DNA of 64,000 nucleotides, taken from an uncultured Bacteroidales bacterium. GTDB taxonomy: Bacteria > Bacteroidota > Bacteroidia > Bacteroidales > F082. Positions 43,631 to 53,746 of this stretch are shown here, piece after piece; the first letter of the stretch is position 1, and the number at the start of each line of letters is the position of its first letter. The DNA lies in contig CAMZJA010000004.1 in NCBI GenBank assembly GCA_947307415.1, positions 1 through 64,000 of the forward strand, given 5' to 3'. The notes under the pieces were generated by a model. The model saw only the letters and a list, made by a program, of their open reading frames with translations. It was not told where the DNA came from and did no database searches. Made by a program: the position numbers and the translations under genes.

Positions 43631-46213
43631 TTATCTCACAACAGAGATTTTCTTCGTCACAACACCTTTTTCTGTCAAGATATTGACAAAATAAATTCCC
43701 GATTCCAATTCCGAAACATTGATTTCATGGTCGGTTGATGATATCATCAATTGTCCTGTAACATCATATAAATCAACACGTTGTAAAGACAATGTGAACG
43801 TCGTCTCTACGATGATATAATTATTTGCAGGATTCGGGTAAACGGCAATGTCATCAACAAAATTTTCATCAACGCCCTGATAATCCTTATCAATGCAATC
43901 CGACCAATAAATGTTGTGTCCGCCATCGATGCTCACACCATATTTATATTGTCCGATTGGTAAGGTAACCCAATCATTATCAACAAATTGCGCATTGATA
44001 ACATCAGCAGCTATCAAAACAGCATTGCTGCCGTCACAGTTGGCGCGGTAAATGTTGTAAGCGTTGCCTACAGTGATATCGTCGACATAAAACTCGTTGG
44101 CGTAATCGCCCTCAGTGAGCTGGTTGCCGTATTTCCACTCAAGTAAATGATTACCAGGACTTAACGACACAGTATAACGCGTCCACGGAACAATATCCTT
44201 CAAGGTCTCACCTTGCTGCACGTTGTCGATGAAGAATCCTCCACCATTCAACGGGAAGCAGTCGACTTTTGCGTAATAGCTTACAACACAAGTGGTTGCG
44301 ACATTCACAGCGAGTGAAATCTTACTTGTCGAGAACATCGTCTTGTTTGTCGACTTCACAAAATATGCGCCGCCGTGAGCATCACCCGTAGTCACCTCCC
44401 AAGGATTGGTGCCATCGTTAATCCACATGTTCTGATACAAATTTCCCGACTCAAAATCTTCAAAAATGCAATTCGGCATATCCCACATCAAGGCAACCTT
44501 CATCTGATTTATCACTTCTGTCTGAATATTAAGCATTTTGTCAATATTGACATAGTTCGACGGAAGCGTCATCATGTCGTTGCTCAGATGAGCCTTAACA
44601 TAATAGGTGTATTTGCCAGCATATGTCAGATGGTCGGTGTAAGTCGTTGATGTTAAATTATTTGCAATCGACATGCCATCACGATAAACAGTGTAATAAT
44701 CGGCATTTGCCGCTGCTGTCCAGTGCAAATCGACATAGTAGCCACTCAGATCGGCGGTGAGGTTGGTCGGGCCATGATGGAACAGCGCGTTTACAGCTGC
44801 CAAAGCATCGATACGACCCGAACCGGTTATGTTGTTTTTCATGGTGTTGCCTGCATTCGTGGCCGTCATCTCAATGATAGAGTCAAGCTCGGCTGGCGAA
44901 AGCTCCGGATCGGCGTCAAGCAGCAATGCCAAAACACCAGCCACACAAGGCGTTGCCATCGAAGTGCCGTCGTATGCCACATAACCCGTCACCGTCTGAT
45001 AATTCAGCGAAGTGACATTCGCGCCCGGTGCCGAGATGTCAGGACGAATCAAACCGGGTTGTGAGGCGTCACCGTTTTGATAAGGATAGTCGTTATAATC
45101 GCCAACATTTGCGCCTGATGCCCATGTCACAGGACCGACAGAAGAGAAGCTGCAATGCGAATCGTTGGCATCTGTCGCTCCCACGCAAATCACGCCTGAT
45201 GTGCCGCCCGCGATGAGGTTCACCTGATCAGGATGCAGCCATGGTGGAGGGCAGTTGCCCGGACACTCAACATTGAAAGGCACATGGTAGGTGTATTGCG
45301 TATCGCCTACATTGCCTGCAGCCACTGCAGCCACCATACCGGCATCTTTTACAGTGTTGAAGAGGTCACGATACACCGCCGAAGGGCCCATCTCCGGATC
45401 ACCCAACGACAAATTGATGATGTCGGCACCATGATACATGGCAAAATGAACACCTGAGATCAAATCGGAATCGGAGCCGTATCCTGTCTCATCCAACACC
45501 TTGACAGCCATAATCTTAGCACCTGGAGCTATACCAGTTTGTGTACCTGCATTGCCTTGTCCGGCCACGATGCCAGCCACATGAGTTCCATGGCAGTAGT
45601 CATCCATAGGGTCATAATCATCGTGGCAAATGTCGTATCCGTGATGCGAATAGTTCGCGCCGCCATCCCACATGCTTCCAGCTATGTCGACATGGTTGTA
45701 ATCGACACCTGAGTCGACGACAGCCACCACAACGCCGGTGCCATTATAGCCAGTCGAGCCGTTGTAGCTCCACACAGCCGGCGCATTGACCTTACTTACA
45801 TGCCAAGCTATATCTCTTGTCTCAACTGCCTGTGTCTCAACCATATCCGGCACCATCTTACGCATCTGGTCACGATAAACGTATGCGACATCAGCACGCT
45901 TTTCAAGTTGTGCTATAACCTCATCGGTGGCGTCACAACGGAAGCCATTAAACATCCAATACTGTTCAACACCACTCACCTCTCCTTTAAAACCATCAAG
46001 AAAATCAATAACATCCTGCTGCGATGCCATGCAGAACGCCTTCCTTTCCTGAATCACAAAATCACGACGCTGCGCCTTCGTCATATGCTCGGTCTTTCTC
46101 GCCACTTGTGCATTGTCATACTTGTCGTTCATCACGACAATAACCCTGTGAGATTGGGCAAAAACCGTGCCAAAACTCATCAAAAACACACAAAAAACTA
46201 AAAATTTCTTCAT
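43631..46213 (-). CDS. Secreted S8 (subtilisin-like) protease with type IX sorting domain
   Basis: An 860-residue exported protein. The signal peptide MKKFLVFCVFLMSFGTVFAQ is followed by an inhibitor-I9-like propeptide (about residues 23-115). The S8 catalytic domain carries Asp167 (VVAVVDSGVDYNH), His208 (YCHGTHVAGIVAG) and Ser418 (YDGTSMATPCVAG). Fibronectin-like and cleaved-adhesin-like domains follow (about 490-760), then a type A sorting domain (DIAVYPNPANNYIIVETT, ending GVVTKKISVVR). It would be exported by the Sec and type IX systems and act on external protein. Its start is 12 bases past the stop of the DAHP synthase gene on the same strand, an unexpected pairing. Confidence 0.92.
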   Translation of the reverse strand: MKKFLVFCVFLMSFGTVFAQSHRVIVVMNDKYDNAQVARKTEHMTKAQRRDFVIQERKAFCMASQQDVIDFLDGFKGEVSGVEQYWMFNGFRCDATDEVIAQLEKRADVAYVYRDQMRKMVPDMVETQAVETRDIAWHVSKVNAPAVWSYNGSTGYNGTGVVVAVVDSGVDYNHVDIAGSMWDGGANYSHHGYDICHDDYDPMDDYCHGTHVAGIVAGQGNAGTQTGIAPGAKIMAVKVLDETGYGSDSDLISGVHFAMYHGADIINLSLGDPEMGPSAVYRDLFNTVKDAGMVAAVAAGNVGDTQYTYHVPFNVECPGNCPPPWLHPDQVNLIAGGTSGVICVGATDANDSHCSFSSVGPVTWASGANVGDYNDYPYQNGDASQPGLIRPDISAPGANVTSLNYQTVTGYVAYDGTSMATPCVAGVLALLLDADPELSPAELDSIIEMTATNAGNTMKNNITGSGRIDALAAVNALFHHGPTNLTADLSGYYVDLHWTAAANADYYTVYRDGMSIANNLTSTTYTDHLTYAGKYTYYVKAHLSNDMMTLPSNYVNIDKMLNIQTEVINQMKVALMWDMPNCIFEDFESGNLYQNMWINDGTNPWEVTTGDAHGGAYFVKSTNKTMFSTSKISLAVNVATTCVVSYYAKVDCFPLNGGGFFIDNVQQGETLKDIVPWTRYTVSLSPGNHLLEWKYGNQLTEGDYANEFYVDDITVGNAYNIYRANCDGSNAVLIAADVINAQFVDNDWVTLPIGQYKYGVSIDGGHNIYWSDCIDKDYQGVDENFVDDIAVYPNPANNYIIVETTFTLSLQRVDLYDVTGQLMISSTDHEINVSELESGIYFVNILTEKGVVTKKISVVR

Positions 46214-46225
46214 TTTATTTAAAAA

Positions 46226-47284
46226 TTATAATTGTCTGCCAATAGATTCTTTATGAATCATCTCAAAAATAACCTTCACCAGATCCTCACTCAAGCCTAA
46301 ATTCACACCTTTATTAATATGGTCTTCCAAAACCTTTTTCCAACGATCCATCTGAAGCACCGTCACCTTGTGTTCTTTCTTAAACTCACCAATTTTCTCG
46401 GATACATTCATTCTCTTCGCTATAAGATTCAGAATCTCTTCGTCTATAACATCTATCTCTCCGCGAAGATTTTTAAGAATCCTGTCGTCAACATCAACAG
46501 ATGTCTTCCTGACAATCAATGTATTAAGTGCATTTTTCAGACTTTCTGGCGTAATCTGCTGGTTGGCGTCGGTCAAGGCTTTTTCAGGATTGCAATGCGA
46601 CTCAATCATAAAACCGATAGTGCCGAAATCGAGAGCGTGTTGCGCCACTTCTTGCAACAGATCGCGTCGTCCGCAGATATGACTTACATCTGTAATTATT
46701 TGAATATCAGGACGTAAGCGTTTCAATTCAATTGGAATCTCCCAAACAGGAGTGTTACGGTAAGGCGTCTCATCGTACGATGAAAATCCACGATGAATGC
46801 CACCAAGACACTTCAATCCAGCGCCGTCGAGACGTTCAAACGCGCCGAGCCACAGCTTCAGGTCGGGAGCAATAGGGTTTTTCACAAAGACAGGCACGTC
46901 GCAGCCTTTCAGACAGTCGGCGAGCTCCTGCACCGAGAACGGGTTCACCACCGTACGCGCGCCAAGCCATAAAACATCGATGCCGTACTTCAAAGCGAGC
47001 TCAACGTGTTCAGGCACAGCGACTTCCGTCATCGTGAGAAAGCCGAATTTCTCCTTCGCCTCACGCATCCACTTCAGTCCTTCCTCGCCTATCCCTTCAA
47101 ATGCCTCCGGACGTGTGCGCGGCTTCCAGATGCCTCCACGCAACACCTTGACTTTCTGTATCTTACTCAGCCCTTCCGCCGTCTCAAGAAGCTGCTCGCG
47201 ACTCTCAACGCTGCACGGACCGCTGATAACCAGCAATTCCTCGGGATTCTTAAACCATTTTCTTATGTCAAAGCTTTCGCTCAT
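46226..47284 (-). CDS. DAHP synthase fused to chorismate mutase
   Basis: A 352-residue bifunctional enzyme. The N-terminal DAHP synthase domain (type I-beta/KDO8PS-like) has LLVISGPCSVESREQLL and RGGIWKPRTRPEAFEG. It condenses phosphoenolpyruvate and erythrose 4-phosphate to open the shikimate pathway. The C-terminal about 90 residues form a chorismate mutase (RGEIDVIDEEILNLIAKRMN) that may also confer feedback control by prephenate or chorismate. The start MSESFDIRKWF at 47284 follows the promoter at 47299. The longer frame from 47323 is rejected. Confidence 0.93.
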   Translation of the reverse strand: MSESFDIRKWFKNPEELLVISGPCSVESREQLLETAEGLSKIQKVKVLRGGIWKPRTRPEAFEGIGEEGLKWMREAKEKFGFLTMTEVAVPEHVELALKYGIDVLWLGARTVVNPFSVQELADCLKGCDVPVFVKNPIAPDLKLWLGAFERLDGAGLKCLGGIHRGFSSYDETPYRNTPVWEIPIELKRLRPDIQIITDVSHICGRRDLLQEVAQHALDFGTIGFMIESHCNPEKALTDANQQITPESLKNALNTLIVRKTSVDVDDRILKNLRGEIDVIDEEILNLIAKRMNVSEKIGEFKKEHKVTVLQMDRWKKVLEDHINKGVNLGLSEDLVKVIFEMIHKESIGRQL

Positions 47285-47298
47285 CTCATATTTTTTTG

Positions 47299-47306
47299 CA
47301 AATATA
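47299..47306 (-). promoter_or_regulatory. -7 box of the DAHP synthase gene
   Basis: TATATTTG on the minus strand, 14 bases before the start at 47284. Confidence 0.65.
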
Positions 47307-47339
47307 AAAATAAAATGCGTCAATTCAGCAATTTTTTGT

Positions 47340-47347
47340 TATTTTTG
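47340..47347 (+). promoter_or_regulatory. -7 box of asnS
   Basis: TATTTTTG followed by TAG, 28 bases before the asnS GTG. Confidence 0.6.
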
Positions 47348-47375
47348 TAGTTTGAAATTTTAAAAGTAAAAAATC

Positions 47376-48815
47376 GTGAAACGTACAGAGATTAAAGCCG
47401 CTCTCGCAATGCAAGAGCTTGAAAATGAGATAAATGTGAAAGGCTGGGTGCGTAACAAACGCGGCAGCAAGAACGTCGCTTTCATCGCGCTTAACGACGG
47501 TTCGACCATCAACAACCTGCAATTGGTCATCGATTTGGAGAAAATTCCTGAGGAAAACCTCGCCCTCATGCACGCCGGCGCCTCGGTTTCAGCCATCGGA
47601 AAACTCGTGAAATCAGCCGGTAGCGGCCAGAACGTGGAACTCGCCGTCAGCAGCATCGAACTGCTCGGACCTGCCAATCCGGATTTCTACCCGCTGCAGC
47701 CTAAGAAACACTCACTGGAGTTCCTCCGCGACATCTCACATCTGCGTTTCCGCACCAACACCTTCGGAGCTGTGTTCCGCATCCGTCACGCCATGGTGTT
47801 CGCTATCCACAACTTCTTCAACAGCAAGGGTTTCTACAACATTCACACCCCGCTCATCACAGCTTCCGACGCTGAAGGCGCCGGCGAGATGTTTCAGGTG
47901 ACAACCCTCGACCTCAAGAACCTGCCTAAGACCGAAGACGGCCGCATCGACTACAGCCAGGATTTCTTCGGAAAGTCGACAAACCTCACAGTGTCAGGTC
48001 AGCTCGAAGGAGAACTTGCAGCGACAGCATTGTCGAAGATTTATACTTTCGGACCAACCTTCCGTGCCGAAAACTCAAATACAACACGTCACCTCGCCGA
48101 GTTCTGGATGATCGAGCCTGAGATGGCATTCTACGACATCCACGACAATATGGAGCTCGCCGAAGAGATGCTTAAGTATTTGATTCAGTATGCTTTAGAC
48201 AACTGCATGGACGACCTCCTCTTCCTCAGCAAACGTCTCCAGGAAGAAGAAAAGAACAAGAAAGAAGAAGAAAAATCGATGGAACTCATCGAGAAACTGC
48301 ATTTCGTTCTCGAACATCCATTCCAAGTTCTGACATACACCGAGGCTATCGACATTCTCAAGAACTGCAACTACAACAAGAAAGGCAAGTTCCAGTATCC
48401 TATCACAGGCTGGGGCGTCGACCTGCAGTCGGAACACGAGCGTTACCTCGTCGAGAAACACTTCAAGAAACCTGTCATCCTCACCGACTACCCGATGGAG
48501 ATTAAGGCTTTCTACATGAAACAGAACGAAGATGGCAAGACAGTGCGCGCTATGGACGTGCTCTTCCCTGGCATAGGCGAGATCATCGGCGGCTCAGAAC
48601 GTGAGACCGACATGGACAAGCTGCTCAAACGTATGCATGAAGTAGGAATTCCTGAGGAATCCATGGACTGGTACCTCGACTCACGCCGCTTCGGCTCAGT
48701 GCCTCACTCAGGCTACGGCCTCGGCTTCGAACGTCTCTTGTTGTTCGTGACAGGAATGAGCAACATCCGCGACGTCATCCCGTTCCCGAGAACACCTAAA
48801 AACTGCTTGTACTAG
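47376..48815 (+). CDS. asnS: Asparagine-tRNA ligase
   Basis: A 479-residue class IIb aminoacyl-tRNA synthetase. The N-terminal OB-fold binds the anticodon ([20 protein letters not shown]). The catalytic core has [20 protein letters not shown] (motif 1 region), [20 protein letters not shown] (motif 2) and [15 protein letters not shown] (motif 3). An insert near residues 270-310 is rich in Glu and Lys ([13 protein letters not shown]). The start is GTG at 47376, matching the family N-terminus [10 protein letters not shown]. The rpoN gene begins 6 bases after its stop. Confidence 0.95.
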   Translation: MKRTEIKAALAMQELENEINVKGWVRNKRGSKNVAFIALNDGSTINNLQLVIDLEKIPEENLALMHAGASVSAIGKLVKSAGSGQNVELAVSSIELLGPANPDFYPLQPKKHSLEFLRDISHLRFRTNTFGAVFRIRHAMVFAIHNFFNSKGFYNIHTPLITASDAEGAGEMFQVTTLDLKNLPKTEDGRIDYSQDFFGKSTNLTVSGQLEGELAATALSKIYTFGPTFRAENSNTTRHLAEFWMIEPEMAFYDIHDNMELAEEMLKYLIQYALDNCMDDLLFLSKRLQEEEKNKKEEEKSMELIEKLHFVLEHPFQVLTYTEAIDILKNCNYNKKGKFQYPITGWGVDLQSEHERYLVEKHFKKPVILTDYPMEIKAFYMKQNEDGKTVRAMDVLFPGIGEIIGGSERETDMDKLLKRMHEVGIPEESMDWYLDSRRFGSVPHSGYGLGFERLLLFVTGMSNIRDVIPFPRTPKNCLY

Positions 48816-48821
48816 TAAAAA

Positions 48822-50321
48822 ATGGGCTCGCAGAGACTTACTCAAACGCAAAAGCTGCTCCAGAAGCTGTCGCCACAGCAGATTCTCATCATGAAACTGC
48901 TGCAGATTCCGACCATGGAGCTCAGCTCACGCATCAAAGAGGAAATCATGCAGAACCCAGCCCTCGAAGAAGGCGAAAGCCATGACTACGAGGACGACAT
49001 CAACGAAGAAAGCTTAAACGAAAACGACGACGTCGACACCTTTGAAGACAACCAAAGCGACGACGACCACTACGACCCGCTCGACGACTTCGACGACTAT
49101 CTGAAAGACGACGACGAAGACGACGCGGCGTATAAATATTCAATCAACAACAGCAGTCCCGACGACAAACACTACGAGGCGCCTATCTCCAACGAAGCCA
49201 CGTTCCAAGACTCGCTCATGGAACAGCTCGGCTTTCGCAAACTTGACGAGAAAAAACGTAAAATCGGGGCTTACATCATAGGCAACCTCGACGATGCCGG
49301 ATACCTCTCACGACCGATACCTGGCATCGCCGACGACCTGCTGTTCACACAAAACATCGACGCCACCGAAGACGAGATCAGTGAAGTCTTAAGCATCATC
49401 CAAGACTTCGACCCCGCAGGCGTCGGCGCTACAAACCTCCAGGAATGCCTGCTGATTCAACTGCGCCGTCTTAACGAGGAAAACCCGAGCAAAGACTACG
49501 AGAACGCCATCGAGATAATCGAGAATCATTTCGATGAATTCACCAAGAAGCACTACGACAAGATAGTGTCACGCAGCGGCATTGCCGATGACGATTTCAA
49601 ACACGCGCTCGACATCATACTATCGCTCAACCCGAAACCAGGCGGCTCGATGGGATCTTCAAGTCAAAACAACAACTACATCATTCCCGACTTCACCGTC
49701 ATCAATAACGGAGGCGAGCTAGAACTGCAACTCAACAGCCGCAACACGCCGGAACTCCACGTCAGCAAAGACTTCCTGAGCATGCTCAAGGAATATTCCG
49801 CAGGCAAAGACAGCAAAGAGAAACGCGAAGCCGTCAACTTCATAAAAAACAAAATCGACTCCGCCAACTGGTTCATCGACGCGGTGAAACAACGCCAAAA
49901 CACTCTCTATGTCACCATGCAAGCCATCATGGAATACCAGCGCGACTTCTTCCTCACTGGCGACGAAGGCAAGCTTAAGCCAATGATACTCAAAGATATA
50001 TCTGAGATGGTAGGTCTTGACGTATCCACAATATCACGCGTCGCCAACAGTAAATACGTGCAAACGGCTTACGGCACCTTCCAACTCAAATATTTCTTCA
50101 GCGAAGGTATGGTCAACGACGAAGGCGAAGAGGTCTCGACACGCGAAGTCAAGAAAATAGTCCGCGACAGCGTCGAGAATGAAGACAAAGCCAACCCGCT
50201 CAACGACGACGAGTTGACAGCCATCCTGAAGGAAAAAGGCTACACCATAGCACGCCGTACCGTGGCCAAATACCGCGAACAACTGGGCATCCCGGTGGCA
50301 CGACTCCGTAAAGTGTTATGA
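48822..50321 (+). CDS. rpoN: RNA polymerase sigma-54 factor
   Basis: A 499-residue RpoN. The Gln/Leu-rich region I is at the N-terminus (LTQTQKLLQKLSPQQILIMK). An exceptionally acidic region II follows at about residues 52-112 (long runs of Asp and Glu such as DDFDDYLKDDDEDDAAYKY), then the core-binding domain, the helix-turn-helix (LDVSTISRVANSKYV) and the RpoN box ARRTVAKYRE near the C-terminus (about 476-485). It directs transcription from -24/-12 promoters with ATP-using activators; no such activator is in the window. The stop overlaps the next ATG (ATGA). Confidence 0.95.
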   Translation: MGSQRLTQTQKLLQKLSPQQILIMKLLQIPTMELSSRIKEEIMQNPALEEGESHDYEDDINEESLNENDDVDTFEDNQSDDDHYDPLDDFDDYLKDDDEDDAAYKYSINNSSPDDKHYEAPISNEATFQDSLMEQLGFRKLDEKKRKIGAYIIGNLDDAGYLSRPIPGIADDLLFTQNIDATEDEISEVLSIIQDFDPAGVGATNLQECLLIQLRRLNEENPSKDYENAIEIIENHFDEFTKKHYDKIVSRSGIADDDFKHALDIILSLNPKPGGSMGSSSQNNNYIIPDFTVINNGGELELQLNSRNTPELHVSKDFLSMLKEYSAGKDSKEKREAVNFIKNKIDSANWFIDAVKQRQNTLYVTMQAIMEYQRDFFLTGDEGKLKPMILKDISEMVGLDVSTISRVANSKYVQTAYGTFQLKYFFSEGMVNDEGEEVSTREVKKIVRDSVENEDKANPLNDDELTAILKEKGYTIARRTVAKYREQLGIPVARLRKVL

Positions 50322-50920
50322 AAACAGCAAGAATAATCTCAATAATAGGTCACCCGATCTTCCACCCCACCTGGATGATGATAATAATGCTGCTTTCAGG
50401 CATCACTCGCTTCACACCCGGCCACGACTGGACATTCTTAGGCGTCACATTCTCAATGACTTGCCTCATACCGGCCCTCCTCATCACCATGATGAAACGA
50501 TGGAAACTCATTCAGTCGTTCGAGATGGAGGAGCGTGAAGACCGCCTCGGACCACTGTTCATCATGGTGCTGTTTCTCTACGCCACACTGAGGTTTTTCA
50601 ACAAAATACAGCTGTTTTCGGTGTTCAGCTTCTATCTCACGACAGCCATCGTCGTCACGATTCTGGCGTTTATCATCACATTTTTCTGGAAAATAAGCCT
50701 CCACTCCATCGGCTGGGGCAACTTGGTGGCATGCCTCTTCGTCATGACCACCGCCTCGATGCGCATGTATCTGATTTACTTCATAGCAAGCATCATCCTC
50801 GCCGGAATAGTAGCCGCAGCGCGCCTGAAACTCAAATCCCACAGCAACGCCCAGATTTACTCAGGCTTCGCCATGGGATTCGCTACAGTGATTATAATGT
50901 ATTTTATCTTCCTGATTTAG
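50318..50920 (+). CDS. Polytopic membrane protein (PAP2-like)
   Basis: A 200-residue protein with about six hydrophobic segments. The sequence KISLHSIGWG and the later KLKSHSNAQIYSGFAMGF recall the phosphatase motifs of the PAP2 superfamily in reduced form, which would imply a lipid-phosphate role. The match is partial and the enzymatic residues are not all evident. It overlaps the rpoN stop by 4 bases and so is translationally coupled to it. Its own stop overlaps the convergent minus-strand gene by 4 bases. Confidence 0.55.
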   Translation: MKTARIISIIGHPIFHPTWMMIIMLLSGITRFTPGHDWTFLGVTFSMTCLIPALLITMMKRWKLIQSFEMEEREDRLGPLFIMVLFLYATLRFFNKIQLFSVFSFYLTTAIVVTILAFIITFFWKISLHSIGWGNLVACLFVMTTASMRMYLIYFIASIILAGIVAAARLKLKSHSNAQIYSGFAMGFATVIIMYFIFLI

Positions 50921-51579
50921 AATGGTCTGATGCCGATACCTATTGAGAATGGCATAATCTGCGGACCTCTGTCCTTCTTAAACGAGTTGTTGAACTGATA
51001 ACCGACGAACAAATTCACGCATCTGTAGCCGACTCTGGCAAAAGTCGAATATGTAATGCTTTCAAGAGCATTAATATTGTTGTATCTGACATTCCATTTA
51101 TCACCGTCACCGTAAACATAACCAATGACTTTCGAGCTGCTGCCCATCAGGAAACTCACCTTGGCGCCAAACGAAATCTTAAACTTGTCGGCAATTCTGA
51201 AATTCACCTCCAAAGGGATGTCAAAATAAGCCAAAGCCAGCTTGCTTCTCTTAGTCTCAGCCTCCTCAAATGTTATAGCATAGTCATGAGGTGACGCCAA
51301 CCAAGCCTTTTTCATGTAATAATTATGAAAAGAAGCTCCAGCGCCAAGCGAAACGGTGTGTTTCGACTCACCCATAGGGAAATTATATGTCAGATATGTG
51401 CCAAAACCCTGGTTGATGTTTCGCAAATTGAAATTCTCATATTTGTCGCCAGTGTTGATGTCGGTATATAAATCAAATCCCATGGTAACCTTACCACTGA
51501 AGCGGTCTTTGATGAGCTGGGCATTAGCAATAAATGAAACAAAAAGCAATGCCGAAAGCAGGAAAAAATGTTTCTTCAT
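50917..51579 (-). CDS. Outer-membrane beta-barrel protein
   Basis: A 220-residue exported protein with signal peptide MKKHFFLLSALLFVSFIANAQ and a barrel-type strand pattern (FSGKVTMGFDLYTDIN, GFGTYLTYNFPMGE, RVGYRCVNLFVGYQF) closing with PFSIGIGIRPF. No specific role was recognised. It is the third gene of a minus-strand run (SPOR protein, 153-residue helical protein, this barrel), with a 23-base gap before it. The stop overlaps the PAP2-like gene by 4 bases. Confidence 0.68.
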   Translation of the reverse strand: MKKHFFLLSALLFVSFIANAQLIKDRFSGKVTMGFDLYTDINTGDKYENFNLRNINQGFGTYLTYNFPMGESKHTVSLGAGASFHNYYMKKAWLASPHDYAITFEEAETKRSKLALAYFDIPLEVNFRIADKFKISFGAKVSFLMGSSSKVIGYVYGDGDKWNVRYNNINALESITYSTFARVGYRCVNLFVGYQFNNSFKKDRGPQIMPFSIGIGIRPF

Positions 51580-51602
51580 GTCTATAACTTATTTATATCC
51601 AA

Positions 51603-52064
51603 CTATTTATTATTCATTTTATTTATCAGATTCTGACGTTTGTCGAGCAAAGTGTCCATCTCCTCATCCGAGAGGTCAGGATTTTTGAGCTGTGTGTCGA
51701 TAGCGTCGATGAGACTCTGATAGTTCTCGCCAGACTGCAACGATTCGAAAGCTTTCTCCTTGATTTCCACCTCTTTAATATGATCTTCTGGCTCAAAATC
51801 AATGTCAGTGTCCTCGCCAAGCTGCTCACGGAGTTTCTTGATCAGCATCCCCACAAAATGTTTCGCCATATCGTTGTCCATCATGCTGAACATCTCAACA
51901 GAGAAATTATCCTTAACACTCTCATACTGAGTAAGATACGCTTTCAACTGCTCAAGCTGCGCCTTGTCCATGCCAGGCACGTCGTCGGGCGGATATTTCT
52001 CCATCACCTTCTTAAAAAGCCTGAAAAGCTCGTCTATCTGTTTTTTCAAATCGTCATTTTCCAT
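51603..52064 (-). CDS. Acidic helical protein of unknown function
   Basis: A 153-residue protein with no signal peptide or membrane helix, rich in Glu, Asp, Lys and Met, and probably all alpha-helical (DDLKKQIDELFRLFKKVMEK, and SDEEMDTLLDKRQNLINKMN). No family was recognised. It starts 11 bases after the stop of the SPOR-domain gene, so it belongs to that transcript, and is followed by the outer-membrane barrel gene. It may be a cytoplasmic partner of an envelope process, but this is only context. Confidence 0.5.
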   Translation of the reverse strand: MENDDLKKQIDELFRLFKKVMEKYPPDDVPGMDKAQLEQLKAYLTQYESVKDNFSVEMFSMMDNDMAKHFVGMLIKKLREQLGEDTDIDFEPEDHIKEVEIKEKAFESLQSGENYQSLIDAIDTQLKNPDLSDEEMDTLLDKRQNLINKMNNK

Positions 52065-52075
52065 TCCAAAATTTT

Positions 52076-52639
52076 TTAATCATCATAAAAAATCCCCTCG
52101 TTAAAATCATATATGGTGTCATTCATATATAGACTGTCAAGTAACAGAGTATCAATGACAAACTCTTCTTCCTCAATGAAAACGCGCTTCGTGGTGTCAA
52201 GCAACACCGTGTCGAACACAAAGTCACCCGAGCAAAGCGCTATATACGGCAACTCTATGCGGTCGGCCGTCACGAAAGCGTTGCGATATTCCTTTTTCAC
52301 CTGCTGATACATATTCTCAGCCTCCAGACGTGTGCGGAAATCGCCTATACGCAGGCGGTAATAAGGCTGTCCGAACACAAGATAAATCGGCACATCAGGA
52401 TATTTCTTCGAGAATGCCGTCTTCACACTGTCGGCATGCCTCAACGCTTCGTTGCCAAGTTCCATGAAAATCTGCACTCTGAAGCCGTCAATAGTGCTGT
52501 CGTTGGCATGAATCTGACGTTGTTTCATCACCAATTTGTCGATTCTCGCATCTTGGTTTAAAATCAAAACACCTCTCTGCGCGACGCAACTTATTGATAA
52601 TAAGCACATTAAGACCAAAAATACTATTTTACTCCTCAA
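52076..52639 (-). CDS. Exported SPOR-domain protein
   Basis: A 187-residue protein with an N-terminal signal (MRSKIVFLVLMCLLSISC), where SISC could be a lipobox, or cleavage could follow VAQ. A SPOR domain lies at about residues 50-128 (GFRVQIFMELGNEALRHADS, YLVFGQPYYRLRIGDFRTR). SPOR domains bind denuded glycan strands at septal peptidoglycan. The C-terminal tail is acidic. The start is TTG at 52639, chosen because it gives an intact signal sequence. It heads a three-gene minus-strand run. Confidence 0.78.
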   Translation of the reverse strand: MRSKIVFLVLMCLLSISCVAQRGVLILNQDARIDKLVMKQRQIHANDSTIDGFRVQIFMELGNEALRHADSVKTAFSKKYPDVPIYLVFGQPYYRLRIGDFRTRLEAENMYQQVKKEYRNAFVTADRIELPYIALCSGDFVFDTVLLDTTKRVFIEEEEFVIDTLLLDSLYMNDTIYDFNEGIFYDD

Positions 52640-52697
52640 AACGCAAAATTTTTTGTAAAATTACGCAAAACTTTTCAAATTAGTATGTGATTTTTTG

Positions 52698-52705
52698 TAA
52701 TTTTG
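52698..52705 (+). promoter_or_regulatory. -7 box of ruvB
   Basis: TAATTTTG followed by TAAA, 16 bases before the ruvB ATG at 52722. Confidence 0.55.
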
Positions 52706-52721
52706 TAAATAATTTTTAGAT

Positions 52722-53744
52722 ATGAATGAAAATCTCGACGCATACGGCACCTCGATGAGCAAGGCTGAGAAGGAACTCGAGCAGGTTTTACGTCCTGACG
52801 CCTTCGCCAGCTTCGCCGGACAGGAGCAGGTCGTTGCAAATCTTAGGGTTTTTGTGCAGGCCGCCGCTCAACGAGGCGAGTCGCTCGACCATGTTTTGCT
52901 TCACGGGCCTCCCGGACTGGGCAAGACCACCTTGTCGCACATCATCGCCAACGAACTCGGCGTGAACATGAAGATGACATCGGGTCCGGTGCTCGACAAG
53001 CCGGGCAACCTCGCCGGACTGCTCACCAGTCTAGAGAAAAACGACGTCTTGTTTATCGACGAGATTCACCGTCTGAGTCCCGTCGTGGAGGAATATCTCT
53101 ACTCCGCGATGGAGGATTTTCGTATCGATATCATGATTGAGACTGGTCCTAACGCCCGCAGCGTGCAGATTCAGCTCAACCCGTTCACTCTCATCGGAGC
53201 CACCACACGTTCCGGACTGCTCACAGCGCCGCTGCGCTCACGTTTCGGAATCAACATGCGCCTCGAATACTACGACTCAAAAACACTCTCCAACATCATA
53301 AAACGCTCAGCGTCAATACTTCGCGTCCCTATCGACGACGAGGCGGCATTCGAGATAGCACGCCGCAGCCGCGGCACCCCGCGTATCGCCAACCTGCTGC
53401 TGCGCCGTGTACGCGACTTCGCCCAGATAAAAGGCGACGGCCGCATCACCATCGACATCGCGAAGATAGGACTGAAAGCGCTCAACGTCGACCAGCACGG
53501 CCTCGACGACATGGACAACCGCATACTTCTCACCATCATCGAGAAATTCAAGGGCGGACCAGTAGGCGTCAACACCATCGCCACCGCAGTAGGCGAAGAG
53601 GCTGGCACAATAGAAGAGGTGTGCGAGCCGTTCCTCATCCAGGAAGGCTACCTCATGCGCACCCCACGAGGTAGAGTGGCCACCGACCTGGCTTACAAAC
53701 ACTTAGGACTTTTCAAAGGCACCGATCAAGGTAGTTTATTCTAG
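52722..53744 (+). CDS. ruvB: Holliday junction DNA helicase subunit RuvB
   Basis: A 340-residue AAA+ motor. Walker [15 protein letters not shown] (about residues 65-78), Walker [13 protein letters not shown] (about 109-120), sensor 1 [11 protein letters not shown] and the C-terminal winged helix ([19 protein letters not shown]) are complete. RuvB hexamers drive branch migration with RuvA, which is encoded 37 kb away next to sprA rather than in an operon with it. A paired palindromic repeat follows 2 bases after the stop. Confidence 0.97.
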   Translation: MNENLDAYGTSMSKAEKELEQVLRPDAFASFAGQEQVVANLRVFVQAAAQRGESLDHVLLHGPPGLGKTTLSHIIANELGVNMKMTSGPVLDKPGNLAGLLTSLEKNDVLFIDEIHRLSPVVEEYLYSAMEDFRIDIMIETGPNARSVQIQLNPFTLIGATTRSGLLTAPLRSRFGINMRLEYYDSKTLSNIIKRSASILRVPIDDEAAFEIARRSRGTPRIANLLLRRVRDFAQIKGDGRITIDIAKIGLKALNVDQHGLDDMDNRILLTIIEKFKGGPVGVNTIATAVGEEAGTIEEVCEPFLIQEGYLMRTPRGRVATDLAYKHLGLFKGTDQGSLF

Positions 53745-53746
53745 AT

